Assembly: GCA_028485475.2 (NCBI GenBank)
Contig: CP144143.1
Span: forward strand, 1,612,001-1,676,000
Source of the DNA: Chitinophagaceae bacterium C216
GTDB taxonomy: Bacteria > Bacteroidota > Bacteroidia > Chitinophagales > Chitinophagaceae
Direction: 5' to 3'
Length of the DNA stretch: 64,000 bases
Shown here: piece after piece, positions 17,620-26,162 of the stretch
Layout of the letters: each line of letters begins with the position of its first letter
How positions within the stretch are numbered: position 1 is the stretch's first letter
Notes under the pieces: model-generated
Told to the model about the DNA's origin: nothing
Seen by the model: the letters and a program-made list of their open reading frames with translations, nothing else
Database searches by the model: none
Made by a program: the position numbers and the translations under genes

Positions 17620-19266
17620 ATGTATCGGGCTACTTCGTTATTATCGTTGATTTGGTGCTTTTCCCGGCAAACTCTGTACGGAGTTGGGAGCCGTTTGTGG
17701 GGGCATTATAGAGTGCTTTATTTTCCTACGATAAGGCGTTGTCTATACATGGTGGTGCTTTTAGTGACTGCTATGTTTACTGCGTCAGCCCAAAAGACCA
17801 GTGATAAAACAGCAATGGAAGAAGAACGGAGAAAGCTACAATTGGAGCTGAGACAGATTCAAGCGGCTTATGATGCGGTGAAGGGGCAGAGTACAAATGC
17901 ATTACATCAGTTGGCTGCACTCAATAAAAAAATAGAGTTGCAAGAACGCTATATCAATAACATCAGTAAGGAGATAAGGCTTATTAATGATGATATATAC
18001 TACAGTTCCTTGGAGATTAACCGCTTGAAAAAGCAAATGGATACATTGAAATCTCATTATGCGCGCACTGTAGTATATGCCTATAAAAACCGTAGCAATT
18101 ACGATTATCTGAACTTTATTTTTTCTGCAAATAGTTTCAACGATGCTATTAAACGTGTGGCTTATCTGAAGAATTACCGCAACTATCGGAAGCAGCAGAT
18201 GGATGATATTCTCAAAACCAGTGAGCTTATCAGCAAAAGATACAATCAGCAGCTCGAGAGTAAAAAGCGGAAACAGTTTGCTTTGGACAAGCGTTCAGAG
18301 GAGATTGTAGTACTTGATCAGCAAAGAAAGGAGAAAGATTCTGTGGCGCGAATGTTACAGTCGCAGGCCGGGCAGTTACAAAGGCAGATAGCCAGAAAAA
18401 AAGAACAGGACCGCCAGCTTAAAAATAACATTGCGGCAGTTGTAAGAAAAGAGATTGAGGAGGCAAGAAAAGCGGCACAAGAAGAAGCACGGAAACGTGC
18501 GGAGGAAGAAGCAAAAGCACGTAAGGAAGAGCTTGCTAAAAAGATGCAAGAAGACGTAGAGAAGGCACTGACTGGGGCTACGGCCACTAGCACACCTCCT
18601 AAAAACGAGGTTGTTGAAGAAACTCCAGTAGCTTCAGCACCCGCAACATCTGCCAGACAGCCTAGATTTGACCGCGTAAACCCTAGCACGACCACTACAG
18701 TAAAAAATATTCCGGGTTCTTCGGGAAACATTGTAGTAAAGGAATCACCGGTGACGGTCCCGCAGAATCACACTCCTCCTTCCACCGCAGTTGCCACAAC
18801 GCGTAAAGAACCCGAAGGGGGCTATCTGAATTATAAGGCGGATGATATTGCCCTGAATAGCGATTTTTCGCAAAACCGCGGCAAACTGCCTCCACCGGTT
18901 GATGGAGTGATTACGCTAGGATTCGGTCGCTATAAAATTGAAGGACTAGGTCCCGCTATCGTGGGAGATAATCCAGGTGTTACTTACACAGCTCCGGTAG
19001 GAGCGCCGGTAAGGGCAGTATTTAACGGAGAGGTAGTGAGTGTGTCGAAAGTGGGCAGTACCTCGTTTGTTGTGATTAGGCATGGAAAATATTTTACGGC
19101 ATATAGTAATCTGGCATCAGTAAGTGTGAGCAGAGGCGCTTCGATATCACGTGGACAAACTATCGGTACTGTGGGTGCCGACGAAGAAACCGGAACTGGC
19201 AAATTGGACTTTATATTAATGATTGAAGAAAGGAATGTGGATCCTCGTCCCTGGTTGCGTCCATAG
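17620..19266 (+). CDS. EnvC-like murein hydrolase activator with degenerate LytM/M23 domain
   Basis: The protein has three parts: an N-terminal signal region, a long Glu/Lys/Gln-rich coiled coil (about residues 65-310) and, after a Pro/Thr/Ser-rich linker, a C-terminal LytM (M23) fold (about residues 425-545). The zinc ligands of active LytM enzymes are missing: the usual HxGxD is NPGVT, the usual YAHL is YSNL, and the HLHFE position reads KLDFI. This matches EnvC-type activators, which stimulate amidases at the division site without cutting peptidoglycan. The start is uncertain. The ATG at 17620 gives a long Arg-containing leader before the hydrophobic stretch MVVLLVTAMFTASAQ; a GTG at 17713 or the ATG at 17749 are alternatives. 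Confidence 0.85.
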   Translation: MYRATSLLSLIWCFSRQTLYGVGSRLWGHYRVLYFPTIRRCLYMVVLLVTAMFTASAQKTSDKTAMEEERRKLQLELRQIQAAYDAVKGQSTNALHQLAALNKKIELQERYINNISKEIRLINDDIYYSSLEINRLKKQMDTLKSHYARTVVYAYKNRSNYDYLNFIFSANSFNDAIKRVAYLKNYRNYRKQQMDDILKTSELISKRYNQQLESKKRKQFALDKRSEEIVVLDQQRKEKDSVARMLQSQAGQLQRQIARKKEQDRQLKNNIAAVVRKEIEEARKAAQEEARKRAEEEAKARKEELAKKMQEDVEKALTGATATSTPPKNEVVEETPVASAPATSARQPRFDRVNPSTTTTVKNIPGSSGNIVVKESPVTVPQNHTPPSTAVATTRKEPEGGYLNYKADDIALNSDFSQNRGKLPPPVDGVITLGFGRYKIEGLGPAIVGDNPGVTYTAPVGAPVRAVFNGEVVSVSKVGSTSFVVIRHGKYFTAYSNLASVSVSRGASISRGQTIGTVGADEETGTGKLDFILMIEERNVDPRPWLRP

Positions 19267-19322
19267 ACCGCTATTTGCACGGTACCTAAACGACAATAAT
19301 AGTTTATCGTATGTTTATCTGA

Positions 19323-20366
19323 ATGGATAAATCAATTATAAAGGAAGTAGAAATAGTATCAGTCATTCATGAAACAGCTGATGCCCGAACGCTAGTATTG
19401 AAACCACTACATGGCTGGCAACCTCGTTATAAGGCAGGCCAGTTCCTTACCCTCATTTTTAATACTCCGGGAGGGGAGAAAAGGCGCTCGTATTCCATAT
19501 CATCGTGCCCCGATACAGGAGAACCATTGTCCATCACTGTAAAGAAAATTGATAACGGAGAGTTTTCTCGGTGGTTAGTGTATAAGGCTAAACCCGGCGA
19601 TATATTGTCTACCTCAGGTGTGGGTGGTTTTTTTGTGCTGCCTGAAAATGTACAGGGTAAGACATTTTGTTTTTTAGCAGCAGGAAGCGGTATCACTCCT
19701 TGTTTTTCGCTTATCAAAACATTGCTGTTGACCACTTCGCAAGATGTGTTTCTATTTTACAGTAATAAAAGCGAAAAAGATACCATTTTTTTGAAGCCGC
19801 TGCAGGATCTAATGCAGCAATATCCCCATCGCTTTCATATTCATTTTATGTATAGCGATCGATTGGATGTTTATAATAGCCGCATGAGCAATATGGTGCT
19901 AAACTGGCTATTCGATAAGCACTTTGCCCATAGAGATAAAAGTAGTTTGCTTTTTTACATTTGCGGCCCTTTTGATTATAAGCTGATGGCAATGATTTCG
20001 CTACACAATAACGGCATCAGCGATAAACAAATCTTTAAAGAAGACTTCAGCACATTGCCTCCGGTAAGATTGCCCGAGCCGCCCGATAAGGATATGCATA
20101 AGGTAACGCTTCATCTACATGGTAAGGTGCATGTTATCGAAGTACAGTACCCGAAAAGTATAACTGCGTCAGCCAGAGATCAGCACATTAATATGCCTTA
20201 TAGCTGTGAAGCCGGTCGTTGTGGAAGCTGCGTGGCTACTTGTATCTCGGGAAAGGTGTGGATGGCTTATAATGAAGTGTTGATGGATGAAGAAATTGAG
20301 AGAGGCCGGGTCCTTACTTGCCAGGGGTACCCTATTGGTGGAGATGTTGAACTCGTTTTCGAATAG
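19323..20366 (+). CDS. PaaE/HmpX-type ferredoxin reductase (FAD, NAD(P)H, C-terminal 2Fe-2S)
   Basis: The 347-residue protein combines an FNR-type reductase with a plant-type ferredoxin domain. FAD binding is shown by RRSYSISSCP (about residue 55) and nucleotide binding by AAGSGITPCFSLIKT (about residue 120). The C-terminal cluster ligands are in CEAGRCGSCVATC (about residues 297-309), with a last Cys in LTCQGYP. Such proteins pass electrons from NAD(P)H to an oxygenase, as PaaE does for phenylacetyl-CoA. No oxygenase gene is adjacent, so the partner is unknown and the symbol is left empty. A TATGTTTA sequence lies 5 nt before the ATG. Confidence 0.85.
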   Translation: MDKSIIKEVEIVSVIHETADARTLVLKPLHGWQPRYKAGQFLTLIFNTPGGEKRRSYSISSCPDTGEPLSITVKKIDNGEFSRWLVYKAKPGDILSTSGVGGFFVLPENVQGKTFCFLAAGSGITPCFSLIKTLLLTTSQDVFLFYSNKSEKDTIFLKPLQDLMQQYPHRFHIHFMYSDRLDVYNSRMSNMVLNWLFDKHFAHRDKSSLLFYICGPFDYKLMAMISLHNNGISDKQIFKEDFSTLPPVRLPEPPDKDMHKVTLHLHGKVHVIEVQYPKSITASARDQHINMPYSCEAGRCGSCVATCISGKVWMAYNEVLMDEEIERGRVLTCQGYPIGGDVELVFE

Positions 20367-20455
20367 TTGGCTCCCCGTTTTTTTATTTTCATCCTCCGCC
20401 GTAAATAATAAAAAATACCCTTTCAAAAAATATTTTTTTCTTTATTACGCACGCC

Positions 20456-20463
20456 TACATTTG
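20456..20463 (+). promoter_or_regulatory. -7 box (TACATTTG) upstream of tex
   Basis: An exact TAnnTTTG match ending 28 nt before the tex ATG, in an AT-rich intergenic region. No clear -33 TTG at the usual spacing. Confidence 0.4.
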
Positions 20464-20491
20464 CATCCGATTAGAAATAAAAGTGTCTACA

Positions 20492-22744
20492 ATGGATTTG
20501 AAGTATATACAGCAGATTGCAGCAGATTTATCATTGCCTGTAAAAAATATCCTTAATATACAGCAGTTGCATGCCGATGGGGCAACCATCCCCTTTATCA
20601 GCCGATACAGGAAAGAGGCAACTGGTAATATGGATGAAGTGCAGGTGGGAAGTGTGATTGATAAGATTAAATATTACGACGACCTACAGAAGCGGAAAGA
20701 AACCGTTCTGAAAACTATTGAAGCCGCAGGAAAATTAACTCCAGAATTAAAGAAGAGGATTGACGATTGTATCAGCGATACAGAGCTGGAAGATATTTAT
20801 CTGCCTTATAAGCCTAAGCGCAAGACTAAAGCTACTGTGGCCATTGAAAAAGGTTTGGAGCCCCTTGCTCAACTAATTTTTACCCAAGCGGAAGAAATTT
20901 CAGAAGAAAAGATCAAGCCTTTCCTCAATGAGCAAGTAAAAACTGAGGATGAAGCCTTACAGGGTGCTCGTGATATTATTGCCGAGTGGATTTCAGAAAA
21001 TGAACAGGCGCGAACGCTCGTGCGCTCAATGTTTCAGGAAAGCGCAATTATTTCTTCGCGCGTGTTGAGTACTAAAAAAGAAGCTGAAGAAGCGCAGAAG
21101 TATAGAGATTATTTTGATTTTAAGGAGCCCCTGGCCGAATGTCCCTCGCACCGCTTACTGGCGATTCGCCGTGGTGAAAAGGAGGGCTTTCTCATTATGG
21201 ATATCTCCATAGAAAAAGAATCTGCTATTGCGGCACTCAAGGAAATCTTTGTTAAGTCAAGTAATCAGTCTGGACAACATGTAGCTACCGCTGTGGAAGA
21301 TGCCTATAATCGCCTGCTCAAGCCCTCTATCGAAACGGAATTCCGTATGAGTAGTAAGAAGAGTGCCGATGAAGAAGCTATTCGTGTATTTGCGGAAAAC
21401 CTAAGACAATTATTGCTGGCTTCACCCTTGGGACATAAACGAGTGTTGGCCATTGACCCAGGTTACAGAACAGGATGTAAGGTAGTGTGCCTGGACGAAA
21501 ACGGAACCTTTCTTAAATACGCTACCATTTATCCACATGCTCCACAAAATGAGTGGCAAGAAGCCATTGCAATTATTAAAGACTTGGTATCATCTTATAA
21601 TATTGAGGCAATTGGTTATGGAAATGGTACGGCAAGCAAGGAAACAGAGAAGTTGTTACGGAGTATTGATTTTGGCAAGCAAATACCTATTTTCCTAGTC
21701 AACGAAAGTGGGGCATCTATCTATTCGGCCAGTGAGGTAGCGCGTGAAGAATTCCCCGATGAGGATGTTACAGTACGCGGGGCCATCAGTATAGGTCGCC
21801 GTCTGCTCGATCCTTTAAGTGAATTGGTGAAAATCGACCCCAAAAGTATTGGTGTGGGACAATATCAGCATGATGTAAATCAAACCCGCCTAAAGGAAAG
21901 TCTGGATACCGTGGTGCAAAGCTGTGTAAACTATGTGGGAGTGGATGTAAATACTGCTAGCAAACACTTGCTGATGTATGTATCAGGTCTTACTCCTACC
22001 ATTGCTAAGAACATTGTTGAATTTCGCACGAAAAACGGGGCTTTTACATCGCGGGAGCAATTATTGAATGTACCCATGCTGGGACCCAAAACATTTGAGC
22101 AATGTGCCGGTTTTTTACGTATTCCCAATGCTCCCAATCCTTTGGATAACTCGGCGGTGCACCCGGAGAGCTATGGTGTAGTAGAGGAGATGGCAAACAA
22201 GCTCAATTGTACCGTTAATGATATCATTGCAAAACCTGAGTTAAGAAAAAAAATCAATATTAAAGATTTCGTTACAGAAACAGTAGGTACTTATACCATT
22301 GAAGATATTTTAAAAGAGCTTGAGAAGCCAGGTCGCGACCCACGTAGTCCTATCGAGGAATTTCGCTTTGCCGAAGGTGTAAGTTCTATTGAAGATCTTC
22401 AAGTGGGGATGCAATTGCCCGGTATTGTTACCAATATTACCAACTTCGGGGTATTCGTGGATATAGGAGTGAAGCAAGATGGACTGGTGCATGTTTCTCA
22501 TTTGTCCAACAGATACGTAAGTGATCCCAACGAAGTAGTAAAACTAAGTCAGAAAGTAATGGTTACTGTACTTGAGGTGGATGTAGCTCGTAAGCGTATT
22601 TCTTTAAGCATGAAGGACAACCGAAAAGAGGATGGCGGTTCGCGGACTTCTCATAAATCTGGCGGAAAGGGTATACAGACTTCCAAACCCAAAAGCCAGT
22701 TTCATTCGGCCTTAGAGGCACTGAAAAAGAAATTTGATAATTAA
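20492..22744 (+). CDS. tex: Tex-family RNA-binding transcriptional accessory protein
   Basis: Tex proteins bind RNA and influence transcription and gene expression. The start is taken as the ATG at 20492, giving 750 residues, rather than the GTG three codons upstream. Domains in order: Tex N-terminal helical region (PFISRYRKEATGNMDEVQ, about residue 33), a YqgF/RNase H-like core (LAIDPGYRTGCKVVCLDE, about residue 320), helix-hairpin-helix repeats (FTSREQLLNVPMLGPKTFEQ, about residue 515) and a C-terminal S1 domain (about residues 640-715). A Lys/Ser-rich tail follows. The length is typical. Confidence 0.95.
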   Translation: MDLKYIQQIAADLSLPVKNILNIQQLHADGATIPFISRYRKEATGNMDEVQVGSVIDKIKYYDDLQKRKETVLKTIEAAGKLTPELKKRIDDCISDTELEDIYLPYKPKRKTKATVAIEKGLEPLAQLIFTQAEEISEEKIKPFLNEQVKTEDEALQGARDIIAEWISENEQARTLVRSMFQESAIISSRVLSTKKEAEEAQKYRDYFDFKEPLAECPSHRLLAIRRGEKEGFLIMDISIEKESAIAALKEIFVKSSNQSGQHVATAVEDAYNRLLKPSIETEFRMSSKKSADEEAIRVFAENLRQLLLASPLGHKRVLAIDPGYRTGCKVVCLDENGTFLKYATIYPHAPQNEWQEAIAIIKDLVSSYNIEAIGYGNGTASKETEKLLRSIDFGKQIPIFLVNESGASIYSASEVAREEFPDEDVTVRGAISIGRRLLDPLSELVKIDPKSIGVGQYQHDVNQTRLKESLDTVVQSCVNYVGVDVNTASKHLLMYVSGLTPTIAKNIVEFRTKNGAFTSREQLLNVPMLGPKTFEQCAGFLRIPNAPNPLDNSAVHPESYGVVEEMANKLNCTVNDIIAKPELRKKINIKDFVTETVGTYTIEDILKELEKPGRDPRSPIEEFRFAEGVSSIEDLQVGMQLPGIVTNITNFGVFVDIGVKQDGLVHVSHLSNRYVSDPNEVVKLSQKVMVTVLEVDVARKRISLSMKDNRKEDGGSRTSHKSGGKGIQTSKPKSQFHSALEALKKKFDN

Positions 22745-22817
22745 AACTACGTTAATATTGTAGCTTGATACGCTGGTGGGTTAACAGAACTATGACAGAA
22801 TAATGTATGGGTTTTAG

Positions 22818-22825
22818 TACCTTTG
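22818..22825 (+). promoter_or_regulatory. -7 box (TACCTTTG) 4 nt before the iron-sulfur protein gene
   Basis: An exact TAnnTTTG match separated from the ATG at 22830 by only 4 nt. If used, the transcript would start at or inside the start codon. No standard -33 element is clear. Confidence 0.5.
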
Positions 22826-22829
22826 TAGT

Positions 22830-23177
22830 ATGGAAACAACCTCTGTTGCAACTCCGGTTACCTTCACAGCCGGAGCCGTTAAAGAGCTTAAACGGCTCAT
22901 GAGTGCACCCGATTTCGATAAATCGCAATACTTACGCATTGGTGTAAAAGGAGGAGGATGTAGTGGTATGAGTTATGTTTTAGGTTTTGATACTAAAACC
23001 GAGAGTGATAAGGAATTTGAAATAGAAGGCATCCCCTGTGTGATGAACAAAGCCCATGAACTGTACCTTATGGGAATGGAGATTGACTGGAGCGAAGGAC
23101 TGGATAATCGTGGGTTTACATTCAATAATCCGAATGCTAGCAGTACTTGTGGCTGTGGCAGTAGTTTCGCCGTTTAA
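22830..23177 (+). CDS. HesB/IscA/SufA-family iron-sulfur cluster assembly protein
   Basis: A-type carriers receive and deliver Fe-S clusters to client proteins. The 115-residue protein has the three conserved cysteines: one in KGGGCSGMSY (about residue 38) and two in the C-terminal STCGCGSSF. Family membership is clear. Whether it acts as IscA, SufA or ErpA cannot be decided because no suf or isc genes adjoin it. The start is supported by the promoter box 4 nt upstream and by typical length. Confidence 0.92.
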   Translation: METTSVATPVTFTAGAVKELKRLMSAPDFDKSQYLRIGVKGGGCSGMSYVLGFDTKTESDKEFEIEGIPCVMNKAHELYLMGMEIDWSEGLDNRGFTFNNPNASSTCGCGSSFAV

Positions 23178-23244
23178 TACTCCCATATTAAAATCTTCGT
23201 TTAAAAAATACTAATCGGACAAAACCGCGCTCAAAAGTTTATTA

Positions 23245-24144
23245 ATGCCAACAATTCATTACTCGGAGTGTCCGCTTTGTAGCTCCACGAATCTAAAATG
23301 GGTTTTTGATGTAAAAGACTATACGGTTAGCGGAAAAGAATTTTCAATCATTCATTGCGAAGATTGTACCGGAAGGTTTACACAAGGCATTCCCGATGTG
23401 GACGAAATCGGAGTGTATTATAAATCGGAGGATTATATTTCTCATACTAATACTACTAAGGGGTTTATCAATACCCTTTATCAGCGCGTACGTAGAATAA
23501 CTTTGAAACAAAAGGCTGCTATTGTAAAGCAGCATACTGGTTTACAAACAGGCCGTGTATTGGATATTGGTTGCGGAACAGGTGCTTTTCTGCACACCAT
23601 GCGGGCACAAGGCTGGCAGGTAACAGGCTTAGAACCTGATGCAGATGCTAGAGCTGTTGCTCAGAAAACGTATAAAATTGTAGCGCAACCGTCGCACGAG
23701 TTGTTCATCCTACCCGAGGGTAGCTTTAATGCTATTACATTGTGGCATGTATTGGAGCATGTTCATGCCCTTCATGAGTATTTGGAGCGGATGAAAAAAT
23801 TGCTTACACCCCAGGGTGTGCTTTTCATAGCAGTGCCCAACTATACCAGTAAAGACGCACAGGTTTATGGTAAGTATTGGGCAGGTTACGATGTTCCTCG
23901 CCATTTATATCATTTTTCACCTAAGTCCATGAAACTGCTGGTTGAGCAACACGGTTTGCAAATTGCACAAATGCTGCCGATGTGGTTCGATAGCTTTTAT
24001 GTGGATATGCTGAGTAGTAAATACAAGGCAGGAAAGGTGAACTATCTCAGCGCTGGACTACATGGCCTTGCTTCCAATATCAATGCGCTGGGTAATGTGG
24101 AGGCGTGTTGTTCGATTATCTATGTAGTTCGAGCGGTTGAATAA
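23245..24144 (+). CDS. Class I SAM-dependent methyltransferase with N-terminal zinc ribbon
   Basis: The 299-residue protein begins with a four-cysteine zinc-ribbon-like segment (CPLCSSTN near residue 8 and HCEDC near residue 38). A methyltransferase domain follows, with SAM motif VLDIGCGTGAFLH (about residue 108) and WHVLEHVH (about residue 168), as in UbiG/COQ3-like type 11/12 enzymes. The layout recalls methyltransferases that modify sugars or lipids, but the substrate is unknown. Its stop codon lies 3 nt from the end of the convergent glutamine cyclotransferase gene, with no room for a terminator. Confidence 0.87.
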   Translation: MPTIHYSECPLCSSTNLKWVFDVKDYTVSGKEFSIIHCEDCTGRFTQGIPDVDEIGVYYKSEDYISHTNTTKGFINTLYQRVRRITLKQKAAIVKQHTGLQTGRVLDIGCGTGAFLHTMRAQGWQVTGLEPDADARAVAQKTYKIVAQPSHELFILPEGSFNAITLWHVLEHVHALHEYLERMKKLLTPQGVLFIAVPNYTSKDAQVYGKYWAGYDVPRHLYHFSPKSMKLLVEQHGLQIAQMLPMWFDSFYVDMLSSKYKAGKVNYLSAGLHGLASNINALGNVEACCSIIYVVRAVE

Positions 24145-24147
24145 ATT

Positions 24148-24993
24148 TTAATTCCCCAATTGTACTTCGTATAGCTCAGGCCATTTCTTACCAGTAATGT
24201 AAATCTTTTTGGCTTCAGCATCATAAGCGATACCATTGGGAACATCCGCCATGGGGTCAATTCTTTTGATTCTTTCCCAAATCTGGGTTACGTCGATACG
24301 GCCTACTATCTGCCCGCTTTCGGGCTCTATTTTATAGATATATGGTTGTTGCCACTGATTTGCATATACGTATCCTTCGATATACTCAAGTTCGTTAAGA
24401 TTAAACGAGAGATCGCCATTCTGAGTTACGGCCTGCGTGCGCATGAGTCGAAAAGTCGAGGGTTCGTAGAAATATAAATTGCTGGAACCGTCACTGACGA
24501 TAAGTTGTTTACCATCTGTAGTAATGCCCCAACCTTCAGTATTTAAAGGCAATTCTTTTACTTTTTTCAAATCGGGTAGGGTATATACGAATACCTTATG
24601 TTCTCTCCATGTCAGTTGATATACGGTATCATTTAGAATTGTAATGCCCTCACCAAAGTATTGGGGGGCCAGACTCACCGCTTTTTCTGCTTTCCCAGTT
24701 TCGATATTCACTCTTAATAGTTGCGAAAATTTACTTCCCACCGGGCTATACTCAGCTCCACCTGTGCCTTCATACAACTGTCCTTTATACACTACAAGCC
24801 CTTGAGTAAAGGATGCAGTATCGTGCGGGTAACTTTTAATTACTGAAATACTAATGTTTGCAACATTATTGGCCCTATATGTGTTATTATAATCATCGTT
24901 TGTTTTATCCGCATTGTTGCTGTCGCAGCCCAAGAAAGCTGCAATCAGTATAAATAGTATTGAAACTGTAAAAAGTCGCCTCATCTTTTGCAA
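24148..24993 (-). CDS. Glutaminyl-peptide cyclotransferase, lipoprotein
   Basis: Family enzymes convert N-terminal glutamine to pyroglutamate. The 281-residue protein starts with a signal peptide ending in the lipobox FLGC (about residue 23), so it is likely a lipid-anchored envelope protein. The mature part shows plant-type glutamine cyclotransferase features: YPHDTASFTQGLVVY, YEGTGGAEYSPVGSK, LTWREHKVFVY and DVPNGIAYDAEAKKIYITGK, a five-bladed propeller pattern. A TACGTTTG promoter box lies 12 nt before the start. The physiological target is unknown. Confidence 0.88.
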   Translation of the reverse strand: MQKMRRLFTVSILFILIAAFLGCDSNNADKTNDDYNNTYRANNVANISISVIKSYPHDTASFTQGLVVYKGQLYEGTGGAEYSPVGSKFSQLLRVNIETGKAEKAVSLAPQYFGEGITILNDTVYQLTWREHKVFVYTLPDLKKVKELPLNTEGWGITTDGKQLIVSDGSSNLYFYEPSTFRLMRTQAVTQNGDLSFNLNELEYIEGYVYANQWQQPYIYKIEPESGQIVGRIDVTQIWERIKRIDPMADVPNGIAYDAEAKKIYITGKKWPELYEVQLGN

Positions 24994-25005
24994 TTAAATT
25001 AGGTG

Positions 25006-25013
25006 CAAACGTA
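25006..25013 (-). promoter_or_regulatory. -7 box (TACGTTTG) for the glutamine cyclotransferase gene
   Basis: An exact TAnnTTTG match on the - strand ending 12 nt before the ATG at 24993. It predicts a very short leader. Confidence 0.45.
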
Positions 25014-25175
25014 CATTAAATTTTTTTGTCTCAGATTACTCAAAGTGGGAATGGGTAATCGATTGAGGTAAAGTTACAAATATATCAAAAGGGGCAAAGT
25101 GGTGATGGTATTTTTTGTCCGGGTTACTAAATGATAGGGTAGGGTATTAAACTAATATTGATAAATTAACTGATA

Positions 25176-26102
25176 ATGAGTGAAACTAAGAACGGATCGT
25201 TTTTATGGGTAATTCTTGCTTTTGCGGCAGTGTACATCATTTGGGGATCGACCTATTTTTTTATAGAATTGGCCGTAAAATATTTACCTCCACCTGTATT
25301 GGGTGCTGTGCGCTTTTTCGCATCGGGGGTTATAATGCTGATATGGGGGATGCTGCGCGGAGAAAAAGTCTGGGATAGAAGTGCCTTATTACCGTCGATT
25401 ATTAGCGGCATACTAATGCTGTTTTTGGGAAATGGAGCTGTTATCTGGTCAGAGCAGTATCTGCACAGCTCATTTGTAGCCATTTTTATGGCTTCTGCGC
25501 CGTTATGGTTTTTATTACTGGATAAGTTCAACTGGAAGGAAAACTTTAGTAACCGATATACTTTATTGGGTGTGTCCATCGGACTCATTGGGGTGATTGC
25601 GCTTTTCTATGAGAAGGTATCGTTATCCAGTTTTGGGCAGGGGATACTGCCGCTCGTAATCTTGTGTACTGCCAATATCAGCTGGTCCATCGGCTCATTA
25701 TATTCAAAATACAGGGCTAAACAAGTATCTCAAACTATGAATGCGGCATGGCAGATGTTAGCCGCTGGTGCAGCATTTGCTATTACAGGCGTAGTGCATA
25801 ATGATTTTGCAACAGTAGACTGGGCTACCATACCACTGAAGGCCTGGATGTTTATACTTTATCTTGTAGTGTTTGGTTCTATAATCGGATATAGTGCTTA
25901 TGTTTATTTATTAAGTGTTAGAAGTGTTACTACGGTTAGCACATATGCCTATGTCAATCCTCTTGTAGCAGTGCTTCTGGGCGTACTGATTAATAAAGAT
26001 CATTTGTCCGTTTTGCAGTTGAGCGGATTGGCAATTATTTTGTGTAGTGTTTTCTTTATTAATCTGGCAAAGAAGCGTAGTGCAAAAGCGCTTGCCACAT
26101 AA
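25176..26102 (+). CDS. EamA/DMT-superfamily transporter
   Basis: The 308-residue membrane protein has about ten hydrophobic segments in two EamA repeats (about residues 10-145 and 160-298). The repeats carry blocks AAVYIIWGSTYFFIELAV near the N-terminus and VNPLVAVLLGVLINKDHL near residue 262. Members export amino acids or metabolites, but the substrate cannot be inferred here. A Lys/Arg-containing C-terminal tail fits the positive-inside rule. It lies alone after a 182-nt region shared with the divergent cyclotransferase gene. Confidence 0.88.
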   Translation: MSETKNGSFLWVILAFAAVYIIWGSTYFFIELAVKYLPPPVLGAVRFFASGVIMLIWGMLRGEKVWDRSALLPSIISGILMLFLGNGAVIWSEQYLHSSFVAIFMASAPLWFLLLDKFNWKENFSNRYTLLGVSIGLIGVIALFYEKVSLSSFGQGILPLVILCTANISWSIGSLYSKYRAKQVSQTMNAAWQMLAAGAAFAITGVVHNDFATVDWATIPLKAWMFILYLVVFGSIIGYSAYVYLLSVRSVTTVSTYAYVNPLVAVLLGVLINKDHLSVLQLSGLAIILCSVFFINLAKKRSAKALAT

Positions 26103-26162
26103 AGTAGTAAAGCTTTATGAAACTTTTTGCAGGTGTTGTTGTTTTATTTAAAATAGCAACAC

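Noticed and set aside
18318-18731. Long - strand frame inside the EnvC-like gene
   Set aside because: It is the reverse complement of the Glu/Lys/Ala-rich coiled-coil region; the Ser/Ala/Phe-rich product is a composition artefact.
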